Below the pieces are notes generated by a model. It saw only the letters and a list, made by a program, of their open reading frames with translations. It was not told the DNA's origin and searched no databases. DNA of 64,000 nt from Nostoc sp. PCC 7107 (lineage in GTDB: Bacteria > Cyanobacteriota > Cyanobacteriia > Cyanobacteriales > Nostocaceae), in the NCBI RefSeq assembly GCF_000316625.1, contig NC_019676.1:607001-671000 (forward strand), written 5' to 3'. Of the stretch, positions 35,079-45,081 are shown piece after piece. Numbering within the stretch: position 1 is the stretch's first letter; each line of letters opens with the position of its first letter. A program made the translations under genes and the position numbers.

Positions 35079-36017
35079 ATGCAGGTAAGTACAGCCCCCT
35101 CTACAAATGCAGTTCCTGGTCAATATTGGCAGTGGCGAGGGCAAAAAGTTTACTATGTGCGTGCGGGAAATTCGCAAACACAACGTCTGCCTTTGTTGTT
35201 GGTGCATGGGTTTGGTGCTTCCACAGACCACTGGCGCAAAAACATCAATGGATTAGATCAAGATTTTGAAGTGTTTGCCATTGATTTATTGGGATTTGGG
35301 CGATCGGCTAAACCCAAATTGCAGTACAGTGGCGATCTATGGCGTGACCAACTCCATGATTTTATTAGTGAAGTGATTGGTCGCAAAGCGATCATAGCAG
35401 GCAACTCTCTAGGTGGTTATGCCAGCTTGTGTGTTGCAGCCCAATATCCTGATAGTGTTGCTGGGGTAGTATTACTCAATAGTGCTGGCCCTTTTAGCGA
35501 AAACCAAACCACAGCCGAACCAGAAGCGTTACAATCACAAATTCAACCGCCGAAACAACTGTCACCACTACAAAAAATTTTGGCTAATGGTGTTAAGTGG
35601 GTTTTGAAACAATCTTTTTCCCGGTTTTTAATATTTCAATATGTGCGACAACGTTGGGTAATTCGCCGCACTTTAGAAAAAGTTTATTTAGATAAAACTG
35701 CAATTACAGACCAATTAGTAGAAGATATTTATCGCCCTGCTTTTGATACTGGCGCTTTTGATGTGTTTGTTTCTGTGTTCAGTAGTCCTCAAGGAGAAAA
35801 AGTTGATGTGCTATTGCAGCGATTAACTTGTCCTTTGTTATTATTATGGGGCGAAGCTGATCCTTGGATGAAGGCGCGAGAACGTTCCCAAAAATTTCGC
35901 CAATATTATCCTCAACTGACTGAATATTTTCTCAAAGCAGGTCATTGTCCCCATGATGAAATTCCCAATCAGGTCAATCAACTTTTAAAGGATTGGGTTG
36001 TGTCTATTTCTCAGTAG
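35079..36017 (+). CDS. Alpha/beta hydrolase
   Basis: The 312-residue protein has the alpha/beta-hydrolase landmarks: oxyanion loop LLLVHGFGASTDHWRKN, nucleophile elbow IAGNSLGGYASLC (Ser about 108), charge-relay Asp in LLLWGEADPWMK (about 260) and His in AGHCPHDEIPNQ (about 288). A helical cap lies between residues ~140 and 230. There is no signal peptide. Close resemblances exist in chloroplast/cyanobacterial pheophytinase-like and epoxide-hydrolase-like enzymes, but the substrate cannot be told from sequence. It is divergent from aroE with a 136-base gap. Confidence 0.9.
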   Translation: MQVSTAPSTNAVPGQYWQWRGQKVYYVRAGNSQTQRLPLLLVHGFGASTDHWRKNINGLDQDFEVFAIDLLGFGRSAKPKLQYSGDLWRDQLHDFISEVIGRKAIIAGNSLGGYASLCVAAQYPDSVAGVVLLNSAGPFSENQTTAEPEALQSQIQPPKQLSPLQKILANGVKWVLKQSFSRFLIFQYVRQRWVIRRTLEKVYLDKTAITDQLVEDIYRPAFDTGAFDVFVSVFSSPQGEKVDVLLQRLTCPLLLLWGEADPWMKARERSQKFRQYYPQLTEYFLKAGHCPHDEIPNQVNQLLKDWVVSISQ

Positions 36018-36060
36018 AAATAGAGGAATCCGATTTGATTCCTAAAAAATCTCTGTATAT

Positions 36061-36171
36061 TTAGTGGCGTGGCAAAGCTAAAATGTTGCAATAGATTTTG
36101 GATAAAATTGAGATAAATCAATGTTTTGTACTTTTTTCTAATGCGCTACTTTAGCCTTGTCACGCTACTAA
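36061..36171. repeat. MITE-like element with terminal inverted repeats
   Basis: The first 22 bases (TTAGTGGCGTGGCAAAGCTA...) and the last 22 (...AGCCTTGTCACGCTACTAA) are inverted copies with only three mismatches, all of the transition kind. The 111-base element lies between convergent genes and encodes no protein, so it fits a small non-autonomous transposable element or a long hairpin. Confidence 0.6.
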
Positions 36172-36190
36172 TGCGGATTACCCACTTTAT

Positions 36191-37339
36191 TTACACCAAA
36201 CAATCCTTGAGCGCATAAATCACCTGATCTTGCTGCTGGGTTGTAAGTTCAGGAAACATAGGCAAAGATAAAACCTCATGACAGGTTTGCTCGGCTACTG
36301 GCAATTGCCCTGATTGATAACCCAAATGTTGATAAACTGGCTGTAAATGCAGTGGATAGGGATAGTAAACCATCGAATTTATACCCCGTTCTTGCAATTG
36401 ATTCTTTACCCAATCACGCCGTGAAGCACTAGCACCATTTCGTGATTCACTGACTACGCGAATTGTGAATTGATTCCAGACACTCTCCCCATCAGGAAGT
36501 TCTTCAGGGACAACAATTCCCGGAAGTTGGCTGAGGAACTGCTGGTAATAAGAGGCGATCGCTTGTCGTTGTTGATTCCAATTATCGAGATAACGCAGTT
36601 TAATTTGCAAAATCGCGGCTTGAATGGCATCTAAACGGCTATTTACGCCAACTTCTTCGTAGTAATAACGATTTCTTTGCCCATGTTCTTTAATTACCCG
36701 CATCTTTGCAGCTAACTCTGGATTATTAGTTGTAATTGCCCCTCCATCGCCACAACCGCCGAGATTCTTGGTAGGATAAAAACTAAAGCAACCAATCTGC
36801 CCAATACTGCCAACTTTTTGATAATCCCAACTTGCACCTGTAGATTGAGCGCAGTCTTCAATGACAGCTAAATTATGAATCTGCGCGATCGCCATTAACT
36901 CAGTCATATCGACAGGCTGTCCGAATAAATGCACCGGAATAATCGCCTTGGTTTTGGGTGTAACCGCCGCAGCTATTTGCCGCAAATCTAAGTTAAATGT
37001 ATTAATATCTATATCCACAAATACAGGCTTGGCTCCTACAGCACTGATTACCTCAGCCGTAGCAATAAAGGTAAACGGTGTCGTAATTACCTCATCGCCT
37101 GCACCAATTTCTAAAGCTCGTAGCGCTAAGTAGAGTGCATCAGTTCCAGAGTTACAAGCTATACAATTAGTTACACCATGATAGACAGCAAATTGTTGCT
37201 CAAAGCTTTCAATGATGGGGCCACCAATATAACACCCGGAAGACAAAACTTCTAGCACTGCTGCACTCACTTCTGCTTCGATAGTGATGTATTGCTGCTT
37301 GATATCAAATGCTGGAACAGAATTTATGCTTTGGAACAT
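36191..37339 (-). CDS. DegT/DnrJ/EryC1/StrS family aminotransferase
   Basis: PLP-dependent sugar aminotransferase of 382 residues, fold type I. Seen: the substrate/PLP region CNSGTDALYLALRALEIG, the Asp that holds the pyridine N in LAVIEDCAQSTGA, and the catalytic Lys in FSFYPTKNLGGCGDGGAI (about residue 190). The VNSRLDAIQAAILQIKL pattern is typical of this family. These enzymes make amino sugars for polysaccharides, lipopolysaccharide or natural products. No other sugar-nucleotide gene is adjacent, so the pathway is unknown. Confidence 0.94.
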   Translation of the reverse strand: MFQSINSVPAFDIKQQYITIEAEVSAAVLEVLSSGCYIGGPIIESFEQQFAVYHGVTNCIACNSGTDALYLALRALEIGAGDEVITTPFTFIATAEVISAVGAKPVFVDIDINTFNLDLRQIAAAVTPKTKAIIPVHLFGQPVDMTELMAIAQIHNLAVIEDCAQSTGASWDYQKVGSIGQIGCFSFYPTKNLGGCGDGGAITTNNPELAAKMRVIKEHGQRNRYYYEEVGVNSRLDAIQAAILQIKLRYLDNWNQQRQAIASYYQQFLSQLPGIVVPEELPDGESVWNQFTIRVVSESRNGASASRRDWVKNQLQERGINSMVYYPYPLHLQPVYQHLGYQSGQLPVAEQTCHEVLSLPMFPELTTQQQDQVIYALKDCLV

Positions 37340-37750
37340 GAGTTTTTATGTGATTTGAAGATACAAAGGATGCACTTCGACAGTAGATTTTAGCTGCTTG
37401 ACTTTTTATCAAACAGTTGGCTAATAGACTGTCTCCCCGGATACGCATCAACAAGGGTGATTACTGAAATTATTGTATTGGTAAAAATATCATACTAATT
37501 CGTAATTTGTAATTTGTAATTTGTAATTAGGCCACTCTGAAAAAGTGTCAATCAACAAGACTTCTAGGGAGTCATTTTATGAAATTGATCAAAACCTCAC
37601 GCAAAGATGATAGAGAATTATTCTGTTTAGCAGACATAATCTGATTCATGTAACGGATCTGAGGTGAATACTCTGCACTTGAATAATTGAAATTCCACTC
37701 TCAAGTATGTAAGCTGTTGTGATCAGACAATTCCCGGAGGTGAAAAAACT
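37340..37750. other. Gap with tandem heptamers before the FetB-like gene
   Basis: Contains a STRR run GTAATTT repeated four times (37501-37528), A/T-rich sequence, and the upstream region of the permease gene with GGAGG at 37736-37740. A 21-codon frame at 37579 is not convincing. Confidence 0.55.
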
Positions 37751-38527
37751 GTGCCGGATTTAATCAAACTAGATTTAGCTGATTTAGCCTTGGTTGTGGG
37801 GTTAATGGCGATCGCCATTGGTTTATCCGCCTGGGAAAAATTGGGATTAGAGTTAAACTTAGGAATTGCAACTGGCAGAACCATCTTACAGCTGTTGGTA
37901 TTGGGGTACGTTTTCGATTTCATCTTTGCCGTAAATAATCCTTGGGCGGTCTTGGGGACTTTAGCAATTATGCTGACAATGGGAGCAATTGTCGCCCGAA
38001 ATCGGATCAGCCAGAAAATTCCCTTAGTCTTACCTGTGGTTTGGGGAGCAATTTTAGTCAGTACAGCTTTCACGCTGTTCTACACCAACTTCTTAATTCT
38101 CCAACCAGATAGATGGTACGAATCAAAGTATATGATTCCTTTTGCTGGAATCATTATTGGTAACGCCATGAATGCAGCGGCGATCGCAGGTGAACGTCTT
38201 GTGAGTACAGTAAATAATTCCGCTGGGGAAATTGAAACTCACTTAAGTTTAGGCGCAAATCCCCAACAAGCCGTCACTCAATACCGCCGAGAAGCCATTC
38301 GCGCCGCATTCCTTCCTACCATCAATCAAATGATGCTTATTGGTATGGCTACCCTTCCCAGCATTACAGCCGGACAGTTATTAGGCGGTGTGAACCCTTT
38401 AGATGCTGTGTCTTATGAGATTTTAATTGTGTTTATGGTTGCTGTGGCTAACTTACTGACGACAATTTTAGTTACACGGGGATTGTGTCGTCAGTTTTTT
38501 AACTCAGCGGCGCAGTTAATCAGGTGA
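37751..38527 (+). CDS. FetB/UPF0014-type ABC permease
   Basis: This 258-residue protein has about six to seven membrane helices (LADLALVVGLMAIAIGLSAW, TILQLLVLGYVFDFIF and others). The motif MIPFAGIIIGNAMNAAAIAGE and the cytoplasmic LGANPQQAVTQYRREAIRAA are the hallmarks of the FetB/UPF0014 family; E. coli FetAB exports iron. A GTG start is chosen because GGAGG lies 10 bases upstream. No FetA-like ATPase is adjacent, so its partner is elsewhere. Substrate in cyanobacteria unproven. Confidence 0.88.
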   Translation: MPDLIKLDLADLALVVGLMAIAIGLSAWEKLGLELNLGIATGRTILQLLVLGYVFDFIFAVNNPWAVLGTLAIMLTMGAIVARNRISQKIPLVLPVVWGAILVSTAFTLFYTNFLILQPDRWYESKYMIPFAGIIIGNAMNAAAIAGERLVSTVNNSAGEIETHLSLGANPQQAVTQYRREAIRAAFLPTINQMMLIGMATLPSITAGQLLGGVNPLDAVSYEILIVFMVAVANLLTTILVTRGLCRQFFNSAAQLIR

Positions 38528-38876
38528 TTGTGGAACACAAAAGTACTTTGATACGTTGACTTTCAAAATCCAATAGTATTTGCTTTTTTCTGAGAATTAA
38601 GCGATCGCCCAGATTAATTTATCGGCAAATTGAGAGAGGTGCTAGATTTTTTGTCTTCTTTCGCAGGGGAGAAGACTGATTTATCTCTAGTGTGAGAGTA
38701 TGCGATCGCTTGTTGATCAAAAAGTAACTCAGTTATTCAGACAATATTCAAGCAAGGCGAAGTATCTTGAGCCGACATCAATTCTTCTGCTTCAGTGCAT
38801 TGATCTAAATCCCGCAGTATCCCCGCCAAGAAACTAGCTAACGCCCTTGATTAGACTGCTCATGGATAGATTTATT
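38528..38876. other. Gap downstream of the FetB-like gene
   Basis: About 350 bases with several GCGATCGC sites. On the minus strand a stop-bounded stretch (around 38750-38850) reads ALASFLAGILRDLDQCTEA..., which looks protein-like but has no start, so it may be a gene remnant. Confidence 0.35.
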
Positions 38877-39119
38877 ATGCCACACAACAGCGATGACAAA
38901 GATTTCTCCTCAGAAACGCAGACTCAGGTATTTGCTTATAAAGAACGGCTAAATTCTTGGATTGTTGCACGGTTATTTCCAGATATGCAAAGAGTAACAG
39001 TTGCGAGATTTCGCAGCCGTTCTGATGCAGATGGTTATGTACAAAGTTTACGCCAACTCATGCCGGAAGCTAATTTTGTCGTGGTGTTTGATTGTCCACG
39101 TCAGAAAGTAGCAATTTAA
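38877..39119 (+). CDS. Small conserved hypothetical protein, 80 residues
   Basis: From ATG 38877 the protein begins MPHNSDDKDFSSE and contains LNSWIVARLFPDMQRVTVAR and ADGYVQSLRQLMPEANFVVV, an alternating beta/alpha pattern of a small single domain. The conserved-looking region begins only after residue 12, so ATGs at 38862 or a TTG at 38847 cannot be excluded; none has a strong ribosome-binding site. Soluble, no signal peptide. No function known to me; the size and pattern suit a cyanobacterial conserved protein. Confidence 0.65.
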   Translation: MPHNSDDKDFSSETQTQVFAYKERLNSWIVARLFPDMQRVTVARFRSRSDADGYVQSLRQLMPEANFVVVFDCPRQKVAI

Positions 39120-39159
39120 ATTTTAGGAGAGGCGATCGCCTAAATCGTCTTCTCCTTCA

Positions 39160-42100
39160 TTAATAATTAATATCATCCGCAAAACCATAACCACCACCGC
39201 CGGGTGTCTCAATGACAAACACATCACCAATATTCATTTTCACCACAGCTTTACTACCTAAATCCTCAACTGTTCCATCACATCTTTCCACATAATTTTT
39301 TCCTAATTTCCCTGCTGCACCACCAGATAAACCAAAAGGTGCAACTACACGATGATTTGACAAAATTGCTGCTGTCATCGGTTCTAAAAAACGTACGCGG
39401 CGAATGACACCATTACCACCATAATGACAGCCTTTACCACCACTATTTTTACGAATAGCAAAATTTTCTAACATAATTGGAAAACGCCATTCTAATACTT
39501 CTGGATCTGTCAGACGGGAATTAGTCATGTGTGTTTGAACTGCATCTGTACCAGCAAAATTTGCACCTGCACCAGAACCACCGCAGATTGTTTCATAATA
39601 TTGATAGCGTTCATTCCCAAAGGTAAAATTGTTCATTGTTCCTTGAGAAGCCGCTAAAACACCCAACGCGCCATATAGAGCATCGGTTATTGCTTGAGAA
39701 GTTTCCACGTTTCCTGCTACCACAGCCACAGGGTAAGAGGGATTTAATATACAACCTTCAGGTATGTGAATTTCTAAAGGTTTCAGACAGCCAGCATTTA
39801 AAGGAATATCATCATTAACTAATGTGCGAAAAACATATAAAACTGCTGCTTTACAAACTGCTGCTGGAGCATTAAAATTATTATCTACTTGCTGATCTGA
39901 AGTACCTGCAAAATCAATTTTTGCGCTGCGGTTTTCTCGATTAATGGTAATTGCAACTTGAATCATTACACCATTATCTAAGGCATAACTGAAACTGCCA
40001 TCTGGCAAAAATTCAATAACACGCCGTACAGATTCTTCCGCATTATCTTGCACAAAAACCATGTAAGCTTGTACAGTTTCTAAGCCATAGTGTTCTACCA
40101 TTTTCAACAATTCTTGCACACCGCGTTTGTTTGCAGCGATTTGTGCTTGTAAATCTGCTAAATTTTGGGTGATATTGCGTGCAGGGTAAGGTTCACTTGT
40201 GAGCAAACTTACTAATTCTGCTTCGCGGAGTTTACCTGCTGCAACTAACTGAAAATTATCGATTAATATACCTTCTTCTACCACATTTGTACTATTGGGT
40301 GGCATTGAACCGGGAGTAATACCGCCGATATCTGCATGGTGTCCCCGTGAGGCGACATAAAATAGTGGGGAGTCGGGAGTACTGAGTGCTGAGTGGGGAA
40401 AGACTGGGGTGACAACGGTAATATCTGGTAAGTGAGTACCACCGTTATAGGGGTTATTAGAGGCAAAGACATCACCAGGTTTGATGGTATCACCATAGTG
40501 AGTAATTAAAGCTTGCACACTTTCACTCATCGAACCCAAATGCACAGGAATGTGTGGCGCATTCGCTACTAATTGTCCAGCACCATCAAAAATTGCACAG
40601 GAGAAATCGAGCCTTTCTTTGATGTTTACAGAGGAACTAGTATTTTGTAAGGTTATACCCATTTGTTCCGCGATCGCCCGAAACAAATTATTAAAAATCT
40701 CCAGCATCACCGGATCTTGTTGAGTGCTGAGTTGTGTAAAGCCCTGCGGGCATTGCTGCGCGTAGAGCGGTAGCGGGGCGTTTAACCCGTGTTGAGTGCT
40801 GAGTGCTGAGTGTCTTGTTAAAACCAAGTGATTGCGTGTAGTTAATTCAGCTTGCCAATGGGGTTCAATAACATTTGTACCCGTCGCCTCCACAATAATG
40901 GCTGGCCCTGCAATACAATCTCCTGGTTGTAAATCTTGGCGTTGATACACTGGTGTAGTTTGCCATAACCCAGCAGTATACATTTGTATCGTCGCTACTG
41001 CTACAGATTTTTGCTCATTCCTACGTGTAATTACATTCTCTTCCGGCGCATCATGTTTCACCACCACCTCAACCGCCACTGCTTCCACAATCAACCGCTT
41101 TTCAGCCGCAATAAACCCATAACGCTGACGATGTAACTCCTCAAACTGACGTTGCATTAACACCACATCACCAAAATCCACAATCAACGGCGCATCCGTC
41201 CCCTCATATCTAAGATGCAGCTTGCGATAAACATCTAAAAAGGGTGTAGAGGTGTCGGGTATATCAGCCTCTCCTCTCTCTGCGTCCTCTGTACCTCTGC
41301 GGTTCGTTTCCCTGATAGCCTCCGCCACCAACCCTACAAACTCTGACTCCAACGCCGCCAACAAACCCTCACTCAAAACCGCTTCCACCGACTTTTCTCG
41401 AATCACCCTAATATCTGCCAAACCCATACCATAAGCAGACAACACCCCTGCGAATGGATGAATAAACACCTGCTTCATCCCCAAAGCATCAGCAATTAAA
41501 CAAGCGTGTTGCCCACCAGCACCGCCGAAACAACACAAAGTATACTCCGACACATCATAACCACGCTGGAGAGAGATTTTTTTGATAGCATTCGCCATCT
41601 TATCAACTGCGATCGCCAAAAATCCCGTAGCGACTTCTTCCGCTGTTCTCCCATCTCCAATTTCCGCAGTTAATTGCCTAAACTTCAGCCGTACCACCTC
41701 TGCATCTAACGGCAAATCCCCATTCGCCCCAAACACCTTGGGGAAAAACTCTGGTTGCAACTTACCTACCATCACATTGCAATCAGTTACCGTCAACCTT
41801 CCACCTTGAGAATAAGCCGCCGGGCCAGGATTCGCCCCCGCAGATTCCGGCCCCACCCGATACCGCGAACCATCAAACTGCACAATTGAACCACCACCAG
41901 CTGCAACGGTATGAATTGCCATCATCGGTGTTCGCAGACGCACTCCGGCGACTTCCGTTTCAAAGGTGCGTTCATACTCGCCATTGTAATGCGCCACATC
42001 AGTTGATGTACCGCCCATATCAAAGCTGATAATCTTGTTAAATCCAGCCATCCGGCTTGTTTGTACTGCCCCAACTATCCCACCCGCCGGGCCGGATAAA

Positions 42101-42894
42101 ATGCTATCTTTACCTTGAAAGTTCTCTGCATCCGCTAGTCCGCCGTTGGATTGCATGAACATTAGTTTTGTGGTTTGTTCGTTATTGAGTTGATGAGAGA
42201 CTTGATCAACATATCGCCGCAAAATCGGTGATAAATAGGCATCAACAACAGTCGTATCACCCCGACTAACTAATTTCATTAAAGGGCTGACTATATGCGA
42301 TACAGAAACTTGAGTAAAGCCAATACTTTTGGCTAAAGTGGCGACTTGTTGTTCATGGGCTGTGTAGCGGTAGCCGTGCATGAACACAATGGCACAACAA
42401 CGAATCCCATCATTGTATGCTGCTTGTAATTGCGGACGCACAGCATCAAGATTCAGCAGGATTAATTCTTTCCCTTGGGCGCTGTAACGTTCTCCTACTT
42501 CAATTACTTGTTCGTACAGCATTTCTGGCAAAATTATCTGACGCGCGAAGATATCGGGACGGTTTTGATAACCGATGCGTAAAGCGTCCCGAAATCCTTG
42601 GGTAATTACAAGAACAGTGCGATCGCCTTTTCTTTCTAATAAGGCATTTGTCGCCACAGTTGTTCCCATCTTCACCGCCGCGATGCGATCGCCGGGAATT
42701 GGCACATCAGCAGGAATTCCCAGTAGTTCTCGAATTCCTTGCACTACTGCATCAGTATAGCGATCGGGATTTTCTGACAGCAGCTTGTGAATTACCAACT
42801 CCCCATCAGGACGCTTCGCCACAATATCGGTGAACGTCCCGCCTCTATCAATCCAGAATTCCCAAAGCGCCGAAGATGGTGATACCCCAGTCAT
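39160..42894 (-). CDS. 5-oxoprolinase (HyuA-HyuB fusion)
   Basis: ATP-dependent opening of 5-oxoproline (or hydantoins) to glutamate. Residues ~1-690 form the HyuA half ([48 protein letters not shown], and [18 protein letters not shown]); ~720-1244 form the HyuB half ([47 protein letters not shown], and near the C-terminus ETPGGGGYG). At 1244 residues it is close to eukaryotic and bacterial fused oxoprolinases. Three spots carry peptides encoded by dispersed repeats: near [30 protein letters not shown] and [14 protein letters not shown], all in frame. It recycles glutamate from glutathione or cyclised peptides. Confidence 0.95.
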   Translation of the reverse strand: MTGVSPSSALWEFWIDRGGTFTDIVAKRPDGELVIHKLLSENPDRYTDAVVQGIRELLGIPADVPIPGDRIAAVKMGTTVATNALLERKGDRTVLVITQGFRDALRIGYQNRPDIFARQIILPEMLYEQVIEVGERYSAQGKELILLNLDAVRPQLQAAYNDGIRCCAIVFMHGYRYTAHEQQVATLAKSIGFTQVSVSHIVSPLMKLVSRGDTTVVDAYLSPILRRYVDQVSHQLNNEQTTKLMFMQSNGGLADAENFQGKDSILSGPAGGIVGAVQTSRMAGFNKIISFDMGGTSTDVAHYNGEYERTFETEVAGVRLRTPMMAIHTVAAGGGSIVQFDGSRYRVGPESAGANPGPAAYSQGGRLTVTDCNVMVGKLQPEFFPKVFGANGDLPLDAEVVRLKFRQLTAEIGDGRTAEEVATGFLAIAVDKMANAIKKISLQRGYDVSEYTLCCFGGAGGQHACLIADALGMKQVFIHPFAGVLSAYGMGLADIRVIREKSVEAVLSEGLLAALESEFVGLVAEAIRETNRRGTEDAERGEADIPDTSTPFLDVYRKLHLRYEGTDAPLIVDFGDVVLMQRQFEELHRQRYGFIAAEKRLIVEAVAVEVVVKHDAPEENVITRRNEQKSVAVATIQMYTAGLWQTTPVYQRQDLQPGDCIAGPAIIVEATGTNVIEPHWQAELTTRNHLVLTRHSALSTQHGLNAPLPLYAQQCPQGFTQLSTQQDPVMLEIFNNLFRAIAEQMGITLQNTSSSVNIKERLDFSCAIFDGAGQLVANAPHIPVHLGSMSESVQALITHYGDTIKPGDVFASNNPYNGGTHLPDITVVTPVFPHSALSTPDSPLFYVASRGHHADIGGITPGSMPPNSTNVVEEGILIDNFQLVAAGKLREAELVSLLTSEPYPARNITQNLADLQAQIAANKRGVQELLKMVEHYGLETVQAYMVFVQDNAEESVRRVIEFLPDGSFSYALDNGVMIQVAITINRENRSAKIDFAGTSDQQVDNNFNAPAAVCKAAVLYVFRTLVNDDIPLNAGCLKPLEIHIPEGCILNPSYPVAVVAGNVETSQAITDALYGALGVLAASQGTMNNFTFGNERYQYYETICGGSGAGANFAGTDAVQTHMTNSRLTDPEVLEWRFPIMLENFAIRKNSGGKGCHYGGNGVIRRVRFLEPMTAAILSNHRVVAPFGLSGGAAGKLGKNYVERCDGTVEDLGSKAVVKMNIGDVFVIETPGGGGYGFADDINY
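40737..40785. repeat. Dispersed repeat inside the oxoprolinase frame
   Basis: The plus-strand sequence GCCCTGCGGGCATTGCTGCG ... AGCGGTAGCGGGGCGTTTA is, as its reverse complement, nearly identical to 53831-53878 in a non-coding gap. It lies exactly at the linker between the HyuA and HyuB halves, flanked by GAGTGCT heptamers on both sides (from about 40720 and to about 40812). Confidence 0.85.
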
Positions 42895-42997
42895 AGTGAA
42901 TTCCTCAATGCCGATTTTGCTACCGCCAAGGTTATGATTTTTAAGTTATCAGATACTTGCTTGATTTGTTACCTAGATATTCCTTGAGGTAAGTTAC

Positions 42998-43909
42998 ATG
43001 AAACTTGAGAAATTTCACTGGTTTCAAATGGCCTTTCAGTTAAAAGGTTCAGTTATCGCATCAATTTATCCGCGTGTTTTGTGGTGTGCCTTCTTTGGAT
43101 TTATTATTTCTATTCTTGACTATTTTGGCTTACCTGTATCTCATCCTATGCTAGGAACTGTAATTCCTAGTCTTGTTTTAGGTTTATTATTGGTTTTTCG
43201 GACAAATACTGCTTACGAGCGTTTTTGGGAAGGTAGAAGATGCTGGGGAAACTTGGTTAATACCACTAGGAATTTAGCCCGCCAAATTTGGGTATCTGTT
43301 GATGAAATAACTCCAGAAGATAGAGAACAAAAAGTTTCTGTATTAAAGCTTTTAGTTGTTTTTGCCGTCACCACTAAGTTACATTTGCGTGATGAAAAAG
43401 TAAATAGCGAACTAAAAGAATTATTACCAGATGCTAAGTATGATAAATTATCTACTATGAATAATCCACCTTTAGAGGTGGCTTTTTGGATTAGTGACTA
43501 TTTACAAAAGCAACATGATCGCAACTGTTTAAATATACATCAACTAATAAATCTGCAAGAATTATTAAATATACTTGTAGATAACTTAGGTTCTTGCGAA
43601 CGCATTTTAAGAACCCCAATGCCTCTAGCTTATGCGATTCATCTTAAGCAACTGTTATTATTATATTGTTGCTTGTTACCCTTTCAAATAGTAGATGATT
43701 TGCAATGGGGGACAGGATTTGTGGTTGGTTTAATTAGTTTTACATTATTAGGCATTGAAGCCATTGGTCTGGAAATTGAAAACCCCTTTGGCTATGATGA
43801 AAATGACTTACCCCTAGATGCGATTTGCAACACCATGAAACGCAACATTGATGATTTAATTAGTCTGCCGCCTAATGTGCGATCGCATCCAGACAACATC
43901 ACAAATTAA
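42998..43909 (+). CDS. Bestrophin-like anion channel
   Basis: The 303-residue protein has N-terminal helices (VLWCAFFGFIISILDYFGLP and LGTVIPSLVLGLLLVFRTNT) followed by the family signature AYERFWEGRRCWGNLVNTTRNLARQ and a C-terminal EIENPFGYDENDLPLDAI. These are hallmarks of bestrophins (UPF0187), which form pentameric chloride/bicarbonate channels; thylakoid forms in algae adjust the proton-motive force and carbon supply. It may have such a role in thylakoids here. It converges on the M28 gene with a 4-base overlap of stops. Confidence 0.9.
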   Translation: MKLEKFHWFQMAFQLKGSVIASIYPRVLWCAFFGFIISILDYFGLPVSHPMLGTVIPSLVLGLLLVFRTNTAYERFWEGRRCWGNLVNTTRNLARQIWVSVDEITPEDREQKVSVLKLLVVFAVTTKLHLRDEKVNSELKELLPDAKYDKLSTMNNPPLEVAFWISDYLQKQHDRNCLNIHQLINLQELLNILVDNLGSCERILRTPMPLAYAIHLKQLLLLYCCLLPFQIVDDLQWGTGFVVGLISFTLLGIEAIGLEIENPFGYDENDLPLDAICNTMKRNIDDLISLPPNVRSHPDNITN

Positions 43910-44814
43910 TTTAAACGTCTGATTCCCTGTTCCAAACCTTGGCAAACACCTGTGAGAAAATCTAAATCTAGACTGGCAATATTATCACTAGGCTTGTGAT
44001 AATTGGGATTCCGTAAAAATGCCGTATCTGTCACCATAATTGCTGGATAGCCCAAATCCCAAAAAGGTGCATGATCACTAAGTCTGGTTTGAGGTACGAT
44101 TAAGCCTCGGTTGGGTACTGGTAGCCACTGACTGGGTAAACCGACTTTCCGAATACTCCGACTGAGACTGATTAAATCCCGAATTGTCCGCAAATTCCCA
44201 ATGAAAGCAATAAAATCACCTTGATTGGGATAAAATTTCTCCAATGGACGGGGATAAGCCTGAGAACCTGGGGTAGAGTTGCAATAACCCAGCATTTCCA
44301 GCGATATCATTAAGCGGAGTTGTTGCTGTTGTTGATGCAATAAACCTGCATATTCAGCACTGCCTAGTAAGCCATATTCTTCCATATCAAAAGCTACTAG
44401 GCGCAAAGGATATTTAACAGGTTCCACCGCAAATTTTCGAGCTAATTCTAATAACACCGCTACACCTGTAGCATTATCATCCGCCCCTGGTGTTCCCGGT
44501 ACAGCATCGTAGTGCGCCCCAATCAAAATTGGGGGTAAATCTTGATGCTTCCCTGTTTTTTGACTTGATAAATTTAAAATTAGGTTGTTGCAGCTTTTCC
44601 CTCTCACTTTAAAGGTGTGGATTTCCACACTTCCCCATTGCGCTAATTCTTGCAGAATGTATTCTTGGACAAAAAAATGTCCTGCTGTTGCGAAGAAAGG
44701 ATCGCGTTCTCTAGCGATTTCATGCAAGTGAATTCGTAATTGTTCTTGTAAATTCAAAGCTTGTAAGTATTCTGCAAATAAACTTCTGATTGTCAGGAGT
44801 AAGTCAAAAACCAA
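43906..44814 (-). CDS. M28 family zinc peptidase
   Basis: Zinc-dependent aminopeptidase of 302 residues. Metal and catalytic motifs: IGAHYDAVPGTPGADDNATG (His and bridging Asp), DMEEYGLLGSAEY (general-base Glu and Glu ligand), LEMLGYCN (Asp-type region) and a late His in LSDHAPFWDLGYP. A short N-terminal region without signal peptide suggests a cytoplasmic location, although a periplasmic form by alternative start cannot be excluded. Substrate unknown. Confidence 0.9.
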   Translation of the reverse strand: MVFDLLLTIRSLFAEYLQALNLQEQLRIHLHEIARERDPFFATAGHFFVQEYILQELAQWGSVEIHTFKVRGKSCNNLILNLSSQKTGKHQDLPPILIGAHYDAVPGTPGADDNATGVAVLLELARKFAVEPVKYPLRLVAFDMEEYGLLGSAEYAGLLHQQQQQLRLMISLEMLGYCNSTPGSQAYPRPLEKFYPNQGDFIAFIGNLRTIRDLISLSRSIRKVGLPSQWLPVPNRGLIVPQTRLSDHAPFWDLGYPAIMVTDTAFLRNPNYHKPSDNIASLDLDFLTGVCQGLEQGIRRLN

Positions 44815-45000
44815 TTCAAAAAGGGTGGATTACCCAACTTAAAGCACTGATAAAGTAGAGTTTTTCGACTATGGAGATTTAGAGCTACTTAGACATACTC
44901 AGCATTGTGAATGCTATCCTAGTTTTGCAACTAGCTCCTTAACCTTAAATTTATTCAACTTTTGCCTTAGTTGACTATTATACCATTGAGGTGTTTTCCA

Positions 45001-45021
45001 CTAATAGCTTCGTGCTATTGG
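45001..45021 (+). promoter_or_regulatory. Hairpin in the dnaK leader
   Basis: CTAATAGC and GCTATTGG pair around TTCGT 60 bases upstream of dnaK, whose ribosome-binding site is GGAGAAG (45068-45074). It may be a transcript-stability or temperature-sensitive element. No CIRCE (TTAGCACTC-N9-GAGTGCTAA) is present. Confidence 0.25.
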
Positions 45022-45081
45022 TAGTCCTGGCCAATCATAATAAATTAATAGATATAAGACACACTAGGAGAAGAGTAACGC

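Noticed and set aside
38740-38860. Protein-like stretch on the minus strand (ALASFLAGILRDLDQCTEAEE)
   Set aside because: No start codon, bounded by stops; too short to call a gene, so only noted as a possible remnant.
45000-45080. CIRCE element before dnaK
   Set aside because: Looked for TTAGCACTC-N9-GAGTGCTAA; not present. Only an unrelated small hairpin was found.
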